From NCBI GenBank assembly GCA_002434305.1, contig DJJU01000001.1, forward strand, positions 1-64,000: 64,000 nt of DNA, read 5' to 3'. Source of the stretch: Alicycliphilus sp. UBA6560 (GTDB lineage: Bacteria; Pseudomonadota; Gammaproteobacteria; Burkholderiales; Burkholderiaceae_C). Positions within the stretch are counted from its first letter, which is position 1. Every line of letters starts with the position of its first letter. The position numbers and the translations under genes were made by a program. The notes under the pieces are model-generated. The model ran no database searches, was not told where the DNA came from, and saw nothing but the letters and a program-made list of their open reading frames with translations. Below are positions 9,474 through 17,664 of this stretch, piece by piece.

Positions 9474-10955
9474 ATGAGCTTTGACCTGGTTCTCTTTGGC
9501 GGCACGGGCGACCTGGCCTGGCGCAAGCTGCTGCCGGCGCTGGCGCAGGCATACCGCCACGGCTCGCTGCCGCAGGGCGGACGCATCATCGGCGTGGCAC
9601 GCGACAGCCTGACGGACGACGAATACCGCGCCCTCATCCGCAGCCGCTTCGAGGGCGTGGAGGACGACAAGCAGCCCACGGGCGAGGAATTCCAGCGCTT
9701 TGCGCAGCTGCTGCACTACCAGCGCATGGACCTGACCCAGCCGGACGACTACCAGCAGCTGAAAAGCCGCCTGGCCGAGCGCAACGCTGACGTGGTGGTC
9801 ATGTACCTGGCCACCGCGCCGCAGCTGTTCACCGTGGCCTGCGAGCAGCTGGGTGCCGCCGGCCTGGCCACGCCACAGACCCGCGTGGTGCTGGAAAAGC
9901 CCCTGGGCCACGACCTGCAGTCCAACCGCGCCATCAACGCCGCCGTGCGCCGCGTGTTCGATGAAGGGCAGATCTTTCGCATCGACCACTACCTGGGCAA
10001 GCCCTCGGTGCAGAACCTGCTGGCGCTGCGCTTCGGCAACGCGCTGTTCGAGCCCTGGTGGCGGCGCGAGACGATTGCCAGCATCGAGATCACCATCGCC
10101 GAGCAACTGGGCGTGGAGGCGCGTGGCGCCTTCTACGACGGCACCGGCGCGCTGCGCGACATGGTGCAGAACCACGCACTGCAGCTGCTGTGCGCCATTG
10201 CCATGGAGCCGCCCATCAACGCCCACGCCGACGCCATCCGCGACGAAAAGCTGAAGGTGCTGCGCTCGCTCAGCCCCTGGACGCCCACCACCCTGGCGCA
10301 GGACGTGGTGCGCGGCCAGTACGCCGCCGGCTCGCTCGCCGGCCAGCGCGTGCCCGGCTACCGCGAAGAGGACGGCGTGGCCCCGGCCAGCCACACCGAG
10401 ACCTTCGTCGCCCTGCGCACGCAGATCGCCAACTGGCGCTGGGCCGGTGTGCCGTTCTACATCCGCACCGGCAAGCGCCTGGCCGCGCGCGAGGCGCACA
10501 TCGCCATCCACCTGCGGCCCACGCCGCACGCCATCTACCCCACGCCGCTGGTGTGCGGCGCCAACCGCCTGGTGATCCACCTGCAGCCGCGCGACGGGCT
10601 GGCGCTGCACCTGTTCGCCGCGGCCAGCGAAACACGCGGCGCCCAGGCCCTGGCCGAGGCGCCGGGCCTCACCCCCGTGCAGCTGGACCTGGACTTCGAG
10701 CAGCGCTTCGGCTCCCGGCGCGTAGGTGCCTACGAGCGGCTGCTGCTGGACGTGATCGCCGGGCGGCTGAACCTGTTCGTGCGCGCCGACGAACAGGAGG
10801 CCGCGTGGCGCTGGGTGGAGCCCATCATGCAGTCCTGGCAGGAGCAGGACGCGCGCGGTGAAGGACCGCGCCTGTATGCCGCCGGCACCTGGGGCCCGGG
10901 CGCCGCCAGCGCTCTGGTGGCGCGCGACGGCAACACTTGGATAGAGGAATGCTAG
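9474..10955 (+). CDS. zwf: Glucose-6-phosphate 1-dehydrogenase
   Basis: A 493-residue enzyme that oxidises glucose-6-phosphate to 6-phosphogluconolactone with NADP. The N-terminal nucleotide site reads LVLFGGTGDLAWRKLLPAL. The substrate-binding signature RIDHYLGKPSVQNL and VLEKPLGHDLQSN are intact, and length is typical (about 490). No clear HexR half-sites were found by eye in the 133-base divergent region with tal. The stop overlaps the start of hexR by 7 bases, so the pair is co-transcribed. Confidence 0.97.
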   Translation: MSFDLVLFGGTGDLAWRKLLPALAQAYRHGSLPQGGRIIGVARDSLTDDEYRALIRSRFEGVEDDKQPTGEEFQRFAQLLHYQRMDLTQPDDYQQLKSRLAERNADVVVMYLATAPQLFTVACEQLGAAGLATPQTRVVLEKPLGHDLQSNRAINAAVRRVFDEGQIFRIDHYLGKPSVQNLLALRFGNALFEPWWRRETIASIEITIAEQLGVEARGAFYDGTGALRDMVQNHALQLLCAIAMEPPINAHADAIRDEKLKVLRSLSPWTPTTLAQDVVRGQYAAGSLAGQRVPGYREEDGVAPASHTETFVALRTQIANWRWAGVPFYIRTGKRLAAREAHIAIHLRPTPHAIYPTPLVCGANRLVIHLQPRDGLALHLFAAASETRGAQALAEAPGLTPVQLDLDFEQRFGSRRVGAYERLLLDVIAGRLNLFVRADEQEAAWRWVEPIMQSWQEQDARGEGPRLYAAGTWGPGAASALVARDGNTWIEEC

Positions 10956-11794
10956 ACCGCATCACCGCCTCGCTGCCCTCGCTCGCGCCCGCCGAGCAGC
11001 GCGTGGCGCGGCTGGTGCTGGCGGACGCGCGCGCCTTCGCCCGGCTGCCGGTGCGCGAGCTGGCAGCGCGGGCGCAGGTCAGCAAGCCCACGGTGGTGCG
11101 CTTTTGCCGCAGCATGGGCTACGACGGGCTGGCGGACTTCAAGCTGAAGCTGGCCGGCAGCGTGAGCGAGGGCGTGCCCTTCATCCACCGCAGCGTGGAC
11201 GCCGACGACAAGACCTCGGACGTGCTGGTCAAGGTGGTGGACAACGCCGTGGCCGCCTTTTTGCAGTACCGCAACGCGGCCAGCGTGCAGGCGCTGGACC
11301 GCGCGGCGGAGGCGATCGCCGCCACCTGGCAGACCGGGCGGCGCATCGAGTTCTACGGCGCGGGCAACTCCGGCATCGTGGCGCAGGACGCGCAGCACAA
11401 GTTCTTTCGCCTCGGCATCACCAGCCTGTCCACCAGCGACGGCCACATGCAGGTCATGAGCGCCACGCTGCTGCAGCCCGGCGACTGCGCCGTCATCATC
11501 AGCAACTCCGGGCGCACGCGCGACCTGATGGACGCGGCCGACATCGCCCGCAAGCGCGGCGCCACCACGATCGCCATCACCGCCAGCGGCTCGCCCCTGG
11601 CGCACAGCTGCCAGATCCACCTGGCCGCCGACCACCCCGAGGGCTACGACCGCTACAGCCCCATGGTCTCGCGCCTGTTGCACCTGCTCATCATCGACGT
11701 GCTGGCCACGCGCGTGGCGCTGTCCATTGGCGAGCCGCTGCAGCCCGTGCTGCAGCAGATGAAGAACAACCTGCGCGCCAAGCGCTATACCTGA
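10949..11794 (+). CDS. hexR: HexR-type RpiR family transcriptional regulator
   Basis: A 281-residue regulator. The N-terminal RpiR helix-turn-helix (about residues 1-80) includes SKPTVVRFCRSMGYDGLADF. A C-terminal SIS sugar-phosphate domain (about 125-260) includes EFYGAGNSGIVAQDAQHKF and IISNSGRTRDLMDAADIA. HexR proteins sense 2-keto-3-deoxy-6-phosphogluconate and control zwf and Entner-Doudoroff genes. The ATG at 10949 overlaps the zwf end by 7 bases; 12 bases of open frame upstream carry an alternative, less likely start. Assignment as HexR rests on the zwf partner and the sequence blocks. Confidence 0.9.
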   Translation: MLDRITASLPSLAPAEQRVARLVLADARAFARLPVRELAARAQVSKPTVVRFCRSMGYDGLADFKLKLAGSVSEGVPFIHRSVDADDKTSDVLVKVVDNAVAAFLQYRNAASVQALDRAAEAIAATWQTGRRIEFYGAGNSGIVAQDAQHKFFRLGITSLSTSDGHMQVMSATLLQPGDCAVIISNSGRTRDLMDAADIARKRGATTIAITASGSPLAHSCQIHLAADHPEGYDRYSPMVSRLLHLLIIDVLATRVALSIGEPLQPVLQQMKNNLRAKRYT

Positions 11795-11797
11795 AGC

Positions 11798-13087
11798 CTA
11801 GACGCGGCGCAGCAGCAGCGACGCGTTCACCCCGCCGAAGCCGAAGCCGTTGACCAGCGCCAAATCCATGGCCATGGGCCGCGCGCTGCCGGCCACCAAG
11901 TCGATGCCGCGGGCCAGCGGGTCGGACTGCTCCAGGTTCAGCGTGGCCGGCGCCACTTGGTCGCGCAGCGCCAGCACGGTGAAGATGGCGGCCACCGCAC
12001 CCGCCGCGCCCAGCAGGTGGCCGGTGGCGGACTTGGTGGAGCTGACGGCCAGGCCGCCGTCCGTGCCGAACAGGCTGCGGATCGCCGCCAGCTCGCCCCG
12101 GTCGCCTACCGGCGTGGAGGTGGCGTGCGCGTTCAGGTACTGCACCTGGGTCGGTAGCACACCGGCCATGGCCAGCGCCTGCGCCATGCTGCGGCGCGCG
12201 CCGTCGCCGTCCTCGGGGCCGGCGGTGATGTGGAAGGCGTCGGCCGAAGTGCCGTAGCCCGCCACCTCGGCCAGCGGCACGGCGCCGCGCGCCAAGGCGT
12301 GCTCCAGCGATTCGAGCACCAGCGCGCCCGCGCCCTCGCCCATCACGAAACCGTCGCGGCCGGCGTCGAACGGGCGCGAGGCCTCGCGCGGGCGGTCGTT
12401 GTAGCCGGTGGACAGCGCCTTGGCCGCGGCGAAGGCGCCCAGGCTCACGCGGTCGATGGCCGCCTCGGTGCCGCCGCACAGGGCCACGTCGGCCTCGCCC
12501 GAGCGGATCAGCCGCAGCCCATCGCCCAGCGCCTGCACGCTGGCCGCGCAGGCCGTGACGGGCGCGCCCAGCGGCCCTTTCAGGCCATGGCGGATCGACA
12601 CGTGCCCCGCCGCCAGGTTGGCCAGGAAGGACGGCACGGTGAAGGGCGACAAGCGTCCCGCGCCCCGGCTGTCGGTGGTGCGCACGGCCTGGACGATGGC
12701 GCCGAAGCCGCCGATGCCTGAGCCGATGACGCAGGCCGTGCGCTCTCTTGCGCGCTCGTCCGCAGGCGGCCAGCCGGCCTGGGCCAGGGCCTGCGCGGCG
12801 GCGTCCAGCGCCAGGGGGATGAAGCGATCCATCTTGCGCAGCTCCTTGGGTGGCGCCACGGCGCCCTCGTCCCAGCCGCCCTCGGCGTCCTGCGCCAGGC
12901 TGGGGACCAGGCCGGCGACCTGGCCCGGCACGTCGGGCGCCAGCTCCGGCGGCAGCCGCACCAGGCCCGAGGCGCCGGCGCGCAGCCGCTGCCAGCAGCG
13001 CTCCACGCCGCGCCCCAGCGGCGAAACCAGTCCCATGCCGGTGATGACCACGCGGCGGCTGGCGCCTGCGCTCGTGCTGTTGTCCAT
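11798..13087 (-). CDS. Beta-ketoacyl-ACP synthase (FabF/KAS II-like), stand-alone
   Basis: A 429-residue condensing enzyme. It has RRVVITGMGLVSPLG at the start, the active cysteine in VTACAASVQALGDGL (Cys180), and two active histidines in NAHATSTPVGD and KSATGHLLGAAG. The ATG at 13087 is preceded by AGGGA and gives a family-like N-terminus; the frame is open 24 codons further but crosses the operator palindrome. No acyl carrier protein or other fab genes are adjacent. Instead it faces a TetR regulator, so it is probably a conditionally expressed extra synthase rather than the housekeeping FabF. Substrate chain length is unknown. Confidence 0.88.
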   Translation of the reverse strand: MDNSTSAGASRRVVITGMGLVSPLGRGVERCWQRLRAGASGLVRLPPELAPDVPGQVAGLVPSLAQDAEGGWDEGAVAPPKELRKMDRFIPLALDAAAQALAQAGWPPADERARERTACVIGSGIGGFGAIVQAVRTTDSRGAGRLSPFTVPSFLANLAAGHVSIRHGLKGPLGAPVTACAASVQALGDGLRLIRSGEADVALCGGTEAAIDRVSLGAFAAAKALSTGYNDRPREASRPFDAGRDGFVMGEGAGALVLESLEHALARGAVPLAEVAGYGTSADAFHITAGPEDGDGARRSMAQALAMAGVLPTQVQYLNAHATSTPVGDRGELAAIRSLFGTDGGLAVSSTKSATGHLLGAAGAVAAIFTVLALRDQVAPATLNLEQSDPLARGIDLVAGSARPMAMDLALVNGFGFGGVNASLLLRRV

Positions 13088-13111
13088 GGCGAATCCCTGC
13101 CGCTTCCGGCG

Positions 13112-13137
13112 TTTATGATGACGCGCATCATCATAAA
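13112..13137. promoter_or_regulatory. 26-bp near-perfect palindrome, probable TetR operator
   Basis: Left arm TTTATGATGACGC and right arm GCATCATCATAAA differ from perfect symmetry at one position. It lies midway between the divergent synthase (start 13087) and TetR gene (start 13176), is much more AT-rich than its surroundings, and has the size expected for a TetR-family operator. Confidence 0.72.
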
Positions 13138-13175
13138 TAGGTTTTGATGATGCAAGCAATCAATGGAGCCGTTGC

Positions 13176-13802
13176 ATGAAAGTGTCCAAGGCGCAGGCCG
13201 CGCAGAACCGGCAGGACATCCTGGAGGCCGCTGCCCGGCTGTACCGCGAGCACGGGCTGGCCGGCGTGGGCGTGGCCGAGGTGACGCGCGGCGCCGGGCT
13301 GACGCACGGCGGGCTGTACCGGCATTTCGAGTCCAAGGACGCGCTGGTGCGCGAGGCCTGCGCAAGCGCGTTCGAGCTGCCCAAGGCTGTGCTGCAGGAC
13401 GCGCTGCAGCGCGCCTCGCCAGACCAGGCGCGGCCGGCGTTCGTGCAGGCCTATCTGTCTGCCGCACACCGCGACCAGCCGGGGGAAGGCTGCCCCGTGG
13501 CTGCGCTGGCGGTGGACGTGGGGCGCGCGGGCGGCGGCGTGGCAGAGGCCTTCACGCAGGGCGTGAAGGGCAACATCACCCGTTTTGCCGCCCTGGCGCA
13601 CGGCCTGGCGCCGGGCCAGAAGCCAAGCCCGGCGCAGCGCACCGATGCGGTGTTCACGCTGGCCACGCTGGTGGGCGCGCTGGTGCTGGCGCGAGCAACC
13701 GCACCGGCGGACGCTGCGCTGTCGGATGAGATATTGGCGACGGTGCGCACGCACCTCACGGCGCCGCGGCCAAAGCGGCGCGGCCGCGACGCTACCAAAT
13801 AA
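13176..13802 (+). CDS. TetR family transcriptional regulator
   Basis: A 208-residue regulator. The N-terminal TetR helix-turn-helix (about residues 10-55) shows QDILEAAARLYREHGLAGV, and GLTHGGLYRHFESKDALV forms the recognition helix. The C-terminal ligand domain resembles the subfamily with EGCPVAALAVDVGR, which is often annotated as TetR_C_33-like. It is divergent from the stand-alone beta-ketoacyl-ACP synthase with a 26-bp palindrome between them, so it most likely represses both genes. The stop codon TAA is supplied by the start of a dispersed repeat. Confidence 0.92.
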   Translation: MKVSKAQAAQNRQDILEAAARLYREHGLAGVGVAEVTRGAGLTHGGLYRHFESKDALVREACASAFELPKAVLQDALQRASPDQARPAFVQAYLSAAHRDQPGEGCPVAALAVDVGRAGGGVAEAFTQGVKGNITRFAALAHGLAPGQKPSPAQRTDAVFTLATLVGALVLARATAPADAALSDEILATVRTHLTAPRPKRRGRDATK

Positions 13803-13862
13803 GGAGCTATTTGCGCTTTTTAGTACTGGGTTTCAGGCATTTTTCATGCGCAAACCCAGGCG
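13793..13862 (+). repeat. Family A dispersed repeat copy (degenerate) after the TetR gene
   Basis: CTACCAAATAAGGAGCTATTT, then GCGCTTTTTAGTACTGGG and TTTCAGGCATTTTTCATGC. The order of AGCTATTTGCGCTT and the trailing pyrimidine-rich block resembles other copies, but the second arm is poorly kept. It contains the TetR stop codon and fills the gap before the convergent PEBP gene. Confidence 0.55.
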
Positions 13863-13892
13863 CAGCCTGCGCGGCCAGCTCACTTTTTCATA

Positions 13893-14390
13893 TCACCGAC
13901 CGTAGGTCGCCGTGAAGCTGGCCTTGGCCAGCGTGTGCGCGTTGACGTTGAAGCCGGCCAGCGCCGCCGGGGCGTCGTCGGGCACGTCGATGCGCTCCAC
14001 CGACAGCGCGTGCACCGTGAAGATGTAGCGGTGCGGCTTGTCGCCCGGCGGCGGGCACATGCCGCCCCAGGCGTACTGGCCGTAGTCGTTGCGGATGTGG
14101 CGTGCGCCCGCCGGCAGGTTTGCGCCGCCCTTGGCGCCGGCGTTCGCGGCCAGCTCCGTGGTGCCGCCCGGCAGGTCGATCACGTACCAGTGCCAGAAGC
14201 CCGAGCCGGTGGGCGCATCCGGGTCATAGACGGTGACGGCGAAGCTCTTCGTGCCCTCGGGCGCGCCGCTCCAGGCCAGCACGGGCGAGCGGTTGTCGCC
14301 GCCGCAGCCGAAGTCGTCAAACTCGAAGCGCGCGTCGATGCTGCTGCCGGCGGCAATGTCGGGGCTGGTGAGGGTGAAGGTGGCGGCCAT
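13893..14390 (-). CDS. YbhB/YbcL family Raf kinase inhibitor-like (PEBP) protein
   Basis: A 165-residue phosphatidylethanolamine-binding-protein fold. Family blocks are SPVLAWSGAPEGTKSFAVTVYD (read in two parts as SPVLAWSGAPEGTKSFAV and TVYDPDAP), the GFWHWYVIDLP stretch, and a C-terminal YIFTVHAL. The ATG at 14390 is preceded by AAAGGA. Bacterial YbhB-like proteins bind small anionic ligands; their physiological role is unclear. No signal peptide is visible, so it should be cytoplasmic. It is followed convergently by the TetR gene. Confidence 0.92.
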   Translation of the reverse strand: MAATFTLTSPDIAAGSSIDARFEFDDFGCGGDNRSPVLAWSGAPEGTKSFAVTVYDPDAPTGSGFWHWYVIDLPGGTTELAANAGAKGGANLPAGARHIRNDYGQYAWGGMCPPPGDKPHRYIFTVHALSVERIDVPDDAPAALAGFNVNAHTLAKASFTATYGR

Positions 14391-14452
14391 GGCGGTTCCT
14401 TTCGCAAAGAGGCTGGGGTGAAAGAAGGGCAACGGCCTTTATCGCACAGCCG

Positions 14453-15598
14453 TCAGCCCGGCACCACGCTCAAGGGAATGCGCCCTTCCTCCACGCCGTG
14501 GCAGGCCACGCGCGTGCCCAAGCCGTCGTCCAGCAGCTGCGGGCGCTCGACGCGGCAGCGGTCGTTGGCGAACGGGCAGCGCGGGTTGAAGGCGCAGCCG
14601 CTGGGCGGGTTGAGCGGGTTGGGCACCTCGCCCTGCACGGGCGTGCGCGCGCGGCCGGTGTCGTGCATCTTGGGGATGGCGTCCAGCAGCATGCGGGTGT
14701 AGGGATGGCGCGGCTGGGCGAACAGGCGCGGCTTGTCGGCCAGCTCCACCAGGCGGCCCAGGTACATCACGCCGACCTGGTCGCTCACGTGGCGCACCAC
14801 GGCCAGGTTGTGGCTGATGAACAGGTACGTGAGGCCCTGCTTGCGCTGCAGGTCCTTCATGATGTTGAGCACCTGCGCCTGCACCGACACGTCCAGCGCG
14901 CTGGTGGGCTCGTCGCAGACCAGGAACTCGGGCTCGGTGGCCAGGGCGCGGGCAATCGAGATGCGCTGGCGCTGCCCACCCGAGAACTGGTGCGGGTACT
15001 TGGCCATGTCCAGCGGCGACAGGCCCACGGACTGCAGCAGCTGGCCCACGCGTTCGGACAGCTCGGCCTTGGTCTTCAGGATGCCGTGCTCGCGCAGCGG
15101 CTCGCCCACGATGTCGCGCACCAGCCAGCGCGGGTTCAGGCTGGCGTAGGGGTCCTGGAAGATCATCTGGATGCGCCGGCGCATGGCCTTGGCGTTGCCG
15201 CCCTTGAAGGCAGCGTGCGCATCCTGCCCGTCGAAAGTGAAACCGCCGCGCGTGGGCTCGTACAGGCCCACCAGCAGCCGCGCCACCGTGCTCTTGCCGC
15301 AGCCGGATTCGCCCACCAGGGCCAGCGTCTTGCCACGCTCGATCTCGAAGCTGACGCCGTCGACAGCGTGCAGCAGCAGGCGCGGCTTGCGCTCCAGCAC
15401 GCGGTTCAGCCACGGCGGGGAGACGTCGAAGGTGCGCGCCAGGTCGTGCGCGCGCACCAGCGGCTGGCCGGCGCCCTGCCCGCCCGCGGGCGAAGCAGCG
15501 GCGCCGGCGTTGCCGGGCTCGGCCAGGCCGGCACGCTCGCCCAGCAGGGGCAGCGCGGCCTTCAGCGGGCCGAGGTTGTTGCTGTAGCTGTTGTTCAT
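14453..15598 (-). CDS. Dipeptide-type ABC transporter ATP-binding protein (DppF-like)
   Basis: A 381-residue ATPase, the last gene of a peptide-uptake operon. Walker A is GESGCGKST, the signature is FSGGQRQRISIARAL, and Walker B is FLVCDEPTSALD. The C-terminal oligopeptide-transporter domain carries the CAFNPRCPFANDRC cysteine cluster, which in this family can bind an iron-sulfur centre. An N-terminal extension of about 45 residues, rich in Ala and Gly, precedes the ABC domain. The ATG at 15598 overlaps the DppD-like stop (ATGA), which fixes the start. Confidence 0.94.
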   Translation of the reverse strand: MNNSYSNNLGPLKAALPLLGERAGLAEPGNAGAAASPAGGQGAGQPLVRAHDLARTFDVSPPWLNRVLERKPRLLLHAVDGVSFEIERGKTLALVGESGCGKSTVARLLVGLYEPTRGGFTFDGQDAHAAFKGGNAKAMRRRIQMIFQDPYASLNPRWLVRDIVGEPLREHGILKTKAELSERVGQLLQSVGLSPLDMAKYPHQFSGGQRQRISIARALATEPEFLVCDEPTSALDVSVQAQVLNIMKDLQRKQGLTYLFISHNLAVVRHVSDQVGVMYLGRLVELADKPRLFAQPRHPYTRMLLDAIPKMHDTGRARTPVQGEVPNPLNPPSGCAFNPRCPFANDRCRVERPQLLDDGLGTRVACHGVEEGRIPLSVVPG

Positions 15599-16572
15599 GC
15601 GGCCTCCTTGCGTGCCGGGGCGTGCAGCCAGCACGCCGCCTGGGTGGCGCCGGCGGGCATCAGGTCGGGCCGCTCGACGCGGCAGCGGTCGAAGACGCGC
15701 GGGCAGCGCGGGTTGAAGGCGCAGCCGCGCGGGATGGCGTTCAGGCGCGGCATGGCGCCGTCGATCTGGTTCAGCCGCTCGCGCTCGCTGTCCATGTCGG
15801 GGATGGAGGCCATCAGCCCGGCCGTGTAGGGGTGGGCCGGGCGGTTGATGACCTCGTCCACCGGGCCGATCTCGGCCACGCGGCCGGCGTACATGACGGC
15901 CACGCGGTCGCAGGTCTCGGCGATCACGCCCATGTCGTGCGTGATCAGCATGACGGCGGCGCCGCGCGTCTTGCAGATGCTCTTGAGCAGCTGAATGATC
16001 TGCGCCTGGATGGACACGTCCAGCGCCGTGGTGGGCTCGTCGGCCACGATGAGCTGGGGCTCGGCGGCCAGGGCCAGGGCGATCACCACGCGCTGGCGCA
16101 TGCCGCCGGAGAACTGGTGCGGGTAGTGGTCGATGCGCTGCTCGGCCGCGGGGATGCCGGTGTCTTTCAGCAGCCCGATGGCGCGCTGGCGCGCCTCCGC
16201 CGCGCTCACCGGCAGGTGGGTGCGGATGGTCTCGATGAGCTGCTGGCCCACGGTGTACAGCGGGTTCAGCGAAGTCAGCGGGTCCTGGAAGATGGCGCCG
16301 ATGCGCCGCCCGCGCACGTGGCGCATCTGTTCCGCGGCCAAGTTGTCGATGCGCTGGCCCTCCAGCAGGATCTGCCCGCTGGCGATATGGCCCGGCGGCT
16401 CCAGCAGGCCGATGATGGACGCGCCGGTCAGCGACTTGCCGGCGCCGGACTCGCCCACCACGCCCAGGATCTCGCCCGGCGCGATGGAAAAGCTGACGTT
16501 GTCCAGCGCCCGCAGCGTGCCGCGGCGGCCCGGGAATTCGACGACGAGGTTTTGGACTTCAAGTAAAGACAT
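15595..16572 (-). CDS. Dipeptide-type ABC transporter ATP-binding protein (DppD-like)
   Basis: A 325-residue ATPase partner of the DppF-like subunit. It starts MSLLEVQNLVVEFPGRRG, and has Walker A GESGAGKSLTGASI, signature FSGGMRQRVVIALALA and Walker B LIVADEPTTALD. The C-terminal cysteine cluster reads CAFNPRCPRVFDRC. The start at 16572 follows the permease gene by 16 bases; its stop overlaps the next gene. The two ATPases would form the heterodimer that drives uptake through the two permeases. Confidence 0.95.
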   Translation of the reverse strand: MSLLEVQNLVVEFPGRRGTLRALDNVSFSIAPGEILGVVGESGAGKSLTGASIIGLLEPPGHIASGQILLEGQRIDNLAAEQMRHVRGRRIGAIFQDPLTSLNPLYTVGQQLIETIRTHLPVSAAEARQRAIGLLKDTGIPAAEQRIDHYPHQFSGGMRQRVVIALALAAEPQLIVADEPTTALDVSIQAQIIQLLKSICKTRGAAVMLITHDMGVIAETCDRVAVMYAGRVAEIGPVDEVINRPAHPYTAGLMASIPDMDSERERLNQIDGAMPRLNAIPRGCAFNPRCPRVFDRCRVERPDLMPAGATQAACWLHAPARKEAA

Positions 16573-16588
16573 GGCGGTCGCCCTGTGG

Positions 16589-17500
16589 TTAGCGCAGACG
16601 GGGGTTGAGGGCATCCCGCAGCCAGTCGCCCAGCAGGTTCACCGACAGGGCGATCAGCACCAGCATGACGCCGGGGAAGACGGTGATCCACCACTCGCCC
16701 GAGAACAGGTAGTCGTTGCCGATGCGGATCAGCGTGCCCAGCGACGGCGAGGTGGGCGGCGCGCCCACGCCCAGGAAGGACAGCGTGGCCTCGGTGATGA
16801 TGGCCGTGGCCACCTGGATGGTGGCCAGCACCATGACCGGGCCCAGCACGTTGGGCAGCACGTGACGGCGCATGATGGACAGCGGGCCCACGCCGGTGAC
16901 GCGCGCGGCCTGCACGTATTCCTTGTTGCGCTCCACCAGCGTGCTGCCGCGCACGGTGCGCGCGTACTGCACCCAGCCGGTCAGCGAGATGGACAAAATC
17001 AGCACGCCGAAGGCCAGCGACTCGGGCGCATTGGGGAACACCGCCCGGCCCACGCCGGCGATCAAAAGGGCGATCAGGATGGCAGGGAAGGACAGCATCA
17101 CGTCGCACAGGCGCATCAGCACCGCGTCGACCCAGCCGCCCTGGAAGCCCGCCCACAGGCCCAGGCCCACACCCACCACCACCGACAGCAGCACCGAGGC
17201 CAGGCCGACGATGAGCGAGATGCGCGCGCCGTAGATCAGCGCGGACAGGATGTCGCGGCCCTGGTCGTCCGTGCCCAGCAGGTACTTGGTGCCGCCGCCC
17301 TCCTGCCAGGCGGGCGGCAGGCGCGCGTCGCCCAGCTCCAGCGTGGCCAGGTCGAAGGGGTTGTGCGGCGCCACCCAGCCGGCGAACAGCGCGCAGACCA
17401 CGCACACCAGGGCGATGGCCGCGGCGAGCATGGCCACGGGCGAGGTTCGGAAGCTGTGCGCGACGTCGCTGTCGTACCAGCGCAAAAGGGTTTGTTTCAT
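16589..17500 (-). CDS. Dipeptide-type ABC transporter permease (DppC-like)
   Basis: A 303-residue inner-membrane permease. The N-terminal segment MKQTLLRWYDSDVAHSF is followed by a first membrane helix near residues 24-44, a periplasmic loop with LLGTDDQGRDILS, and then the five-helix core. The coupling motif EYVQAARVTGVGPLSIMRRH contacts the ATPases. The start at 17500 (MKQT) is chosen over longer in-frame options because the upstream codons do not resemble the family. It is separated from the amidohydrolase gene by 164 bases holding a dispersed repeat. Confidence 0.94.
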   Translation of the reverse strand: MKQTLLRWYDSDVAHSFRTSPVAMLAAAIALVCVVCALFAGWVAPHNPFDLATLELGDARLPPAWQEGGGTKYLLGTDDQGRDILSALIYGARISLIVGLASVLLSVVVGVGLGLWAGFQGGWVDAVLMRLCDVMLSFPAILIALLIAGVGRAVFPNAPESLAFGVLILSISLTGWVQYARTVRGSTLVERNKEYVQAARVTGVGPLSIMRRHVLPNVLGPVMVLATIQVATAIITEATLSFLGVGAPPTSPSLGTLIRIGNDYLFSGEWWITVFPGVMLVLIALSVNLLGDWLRDALNPRLR

Positions 17501-17559
17501 GGATGCGTGCCCGCGAGAGACAAACCGTGGCGGTGCGCGGTGCGCTGGCGCCAAGTCTT

Positions 17560-17632
17560 GCCATTTACTACTGATTTAATAGCTGCTGCCGCTTGCTGGA
17601 CAAGGGCTAGAGCCGTTTTTTGCTTGAAATTG
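17560..17632 (+). repeat. Family A dispersed repeat copy inside the peptide-transporter operon
   Basis: AATAGCTGCTGCCGCTTGC, then TGGACAAGGGCTAGAGCCG and TTTTTTGCTTGAAATTG. It occupies the 164-base gap between the DppC-like and amidohydrolase genes, so in the minus-strand transcript it lies within the operon. Confidence 0.85.
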
Positions 17633-17664
17633 ACTGCCATCTTCGATGGTGCCTACCCGGCTGC

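Noticed and set aside
13088..13159. Longer N-terminus for the beta-ketoacyl-ACP synthase (start at 13159)
   Set aside because: It would place the operator palindrome inside coding sequence and adds residues unlike the family; ATG at 13087 has a ribosome site.
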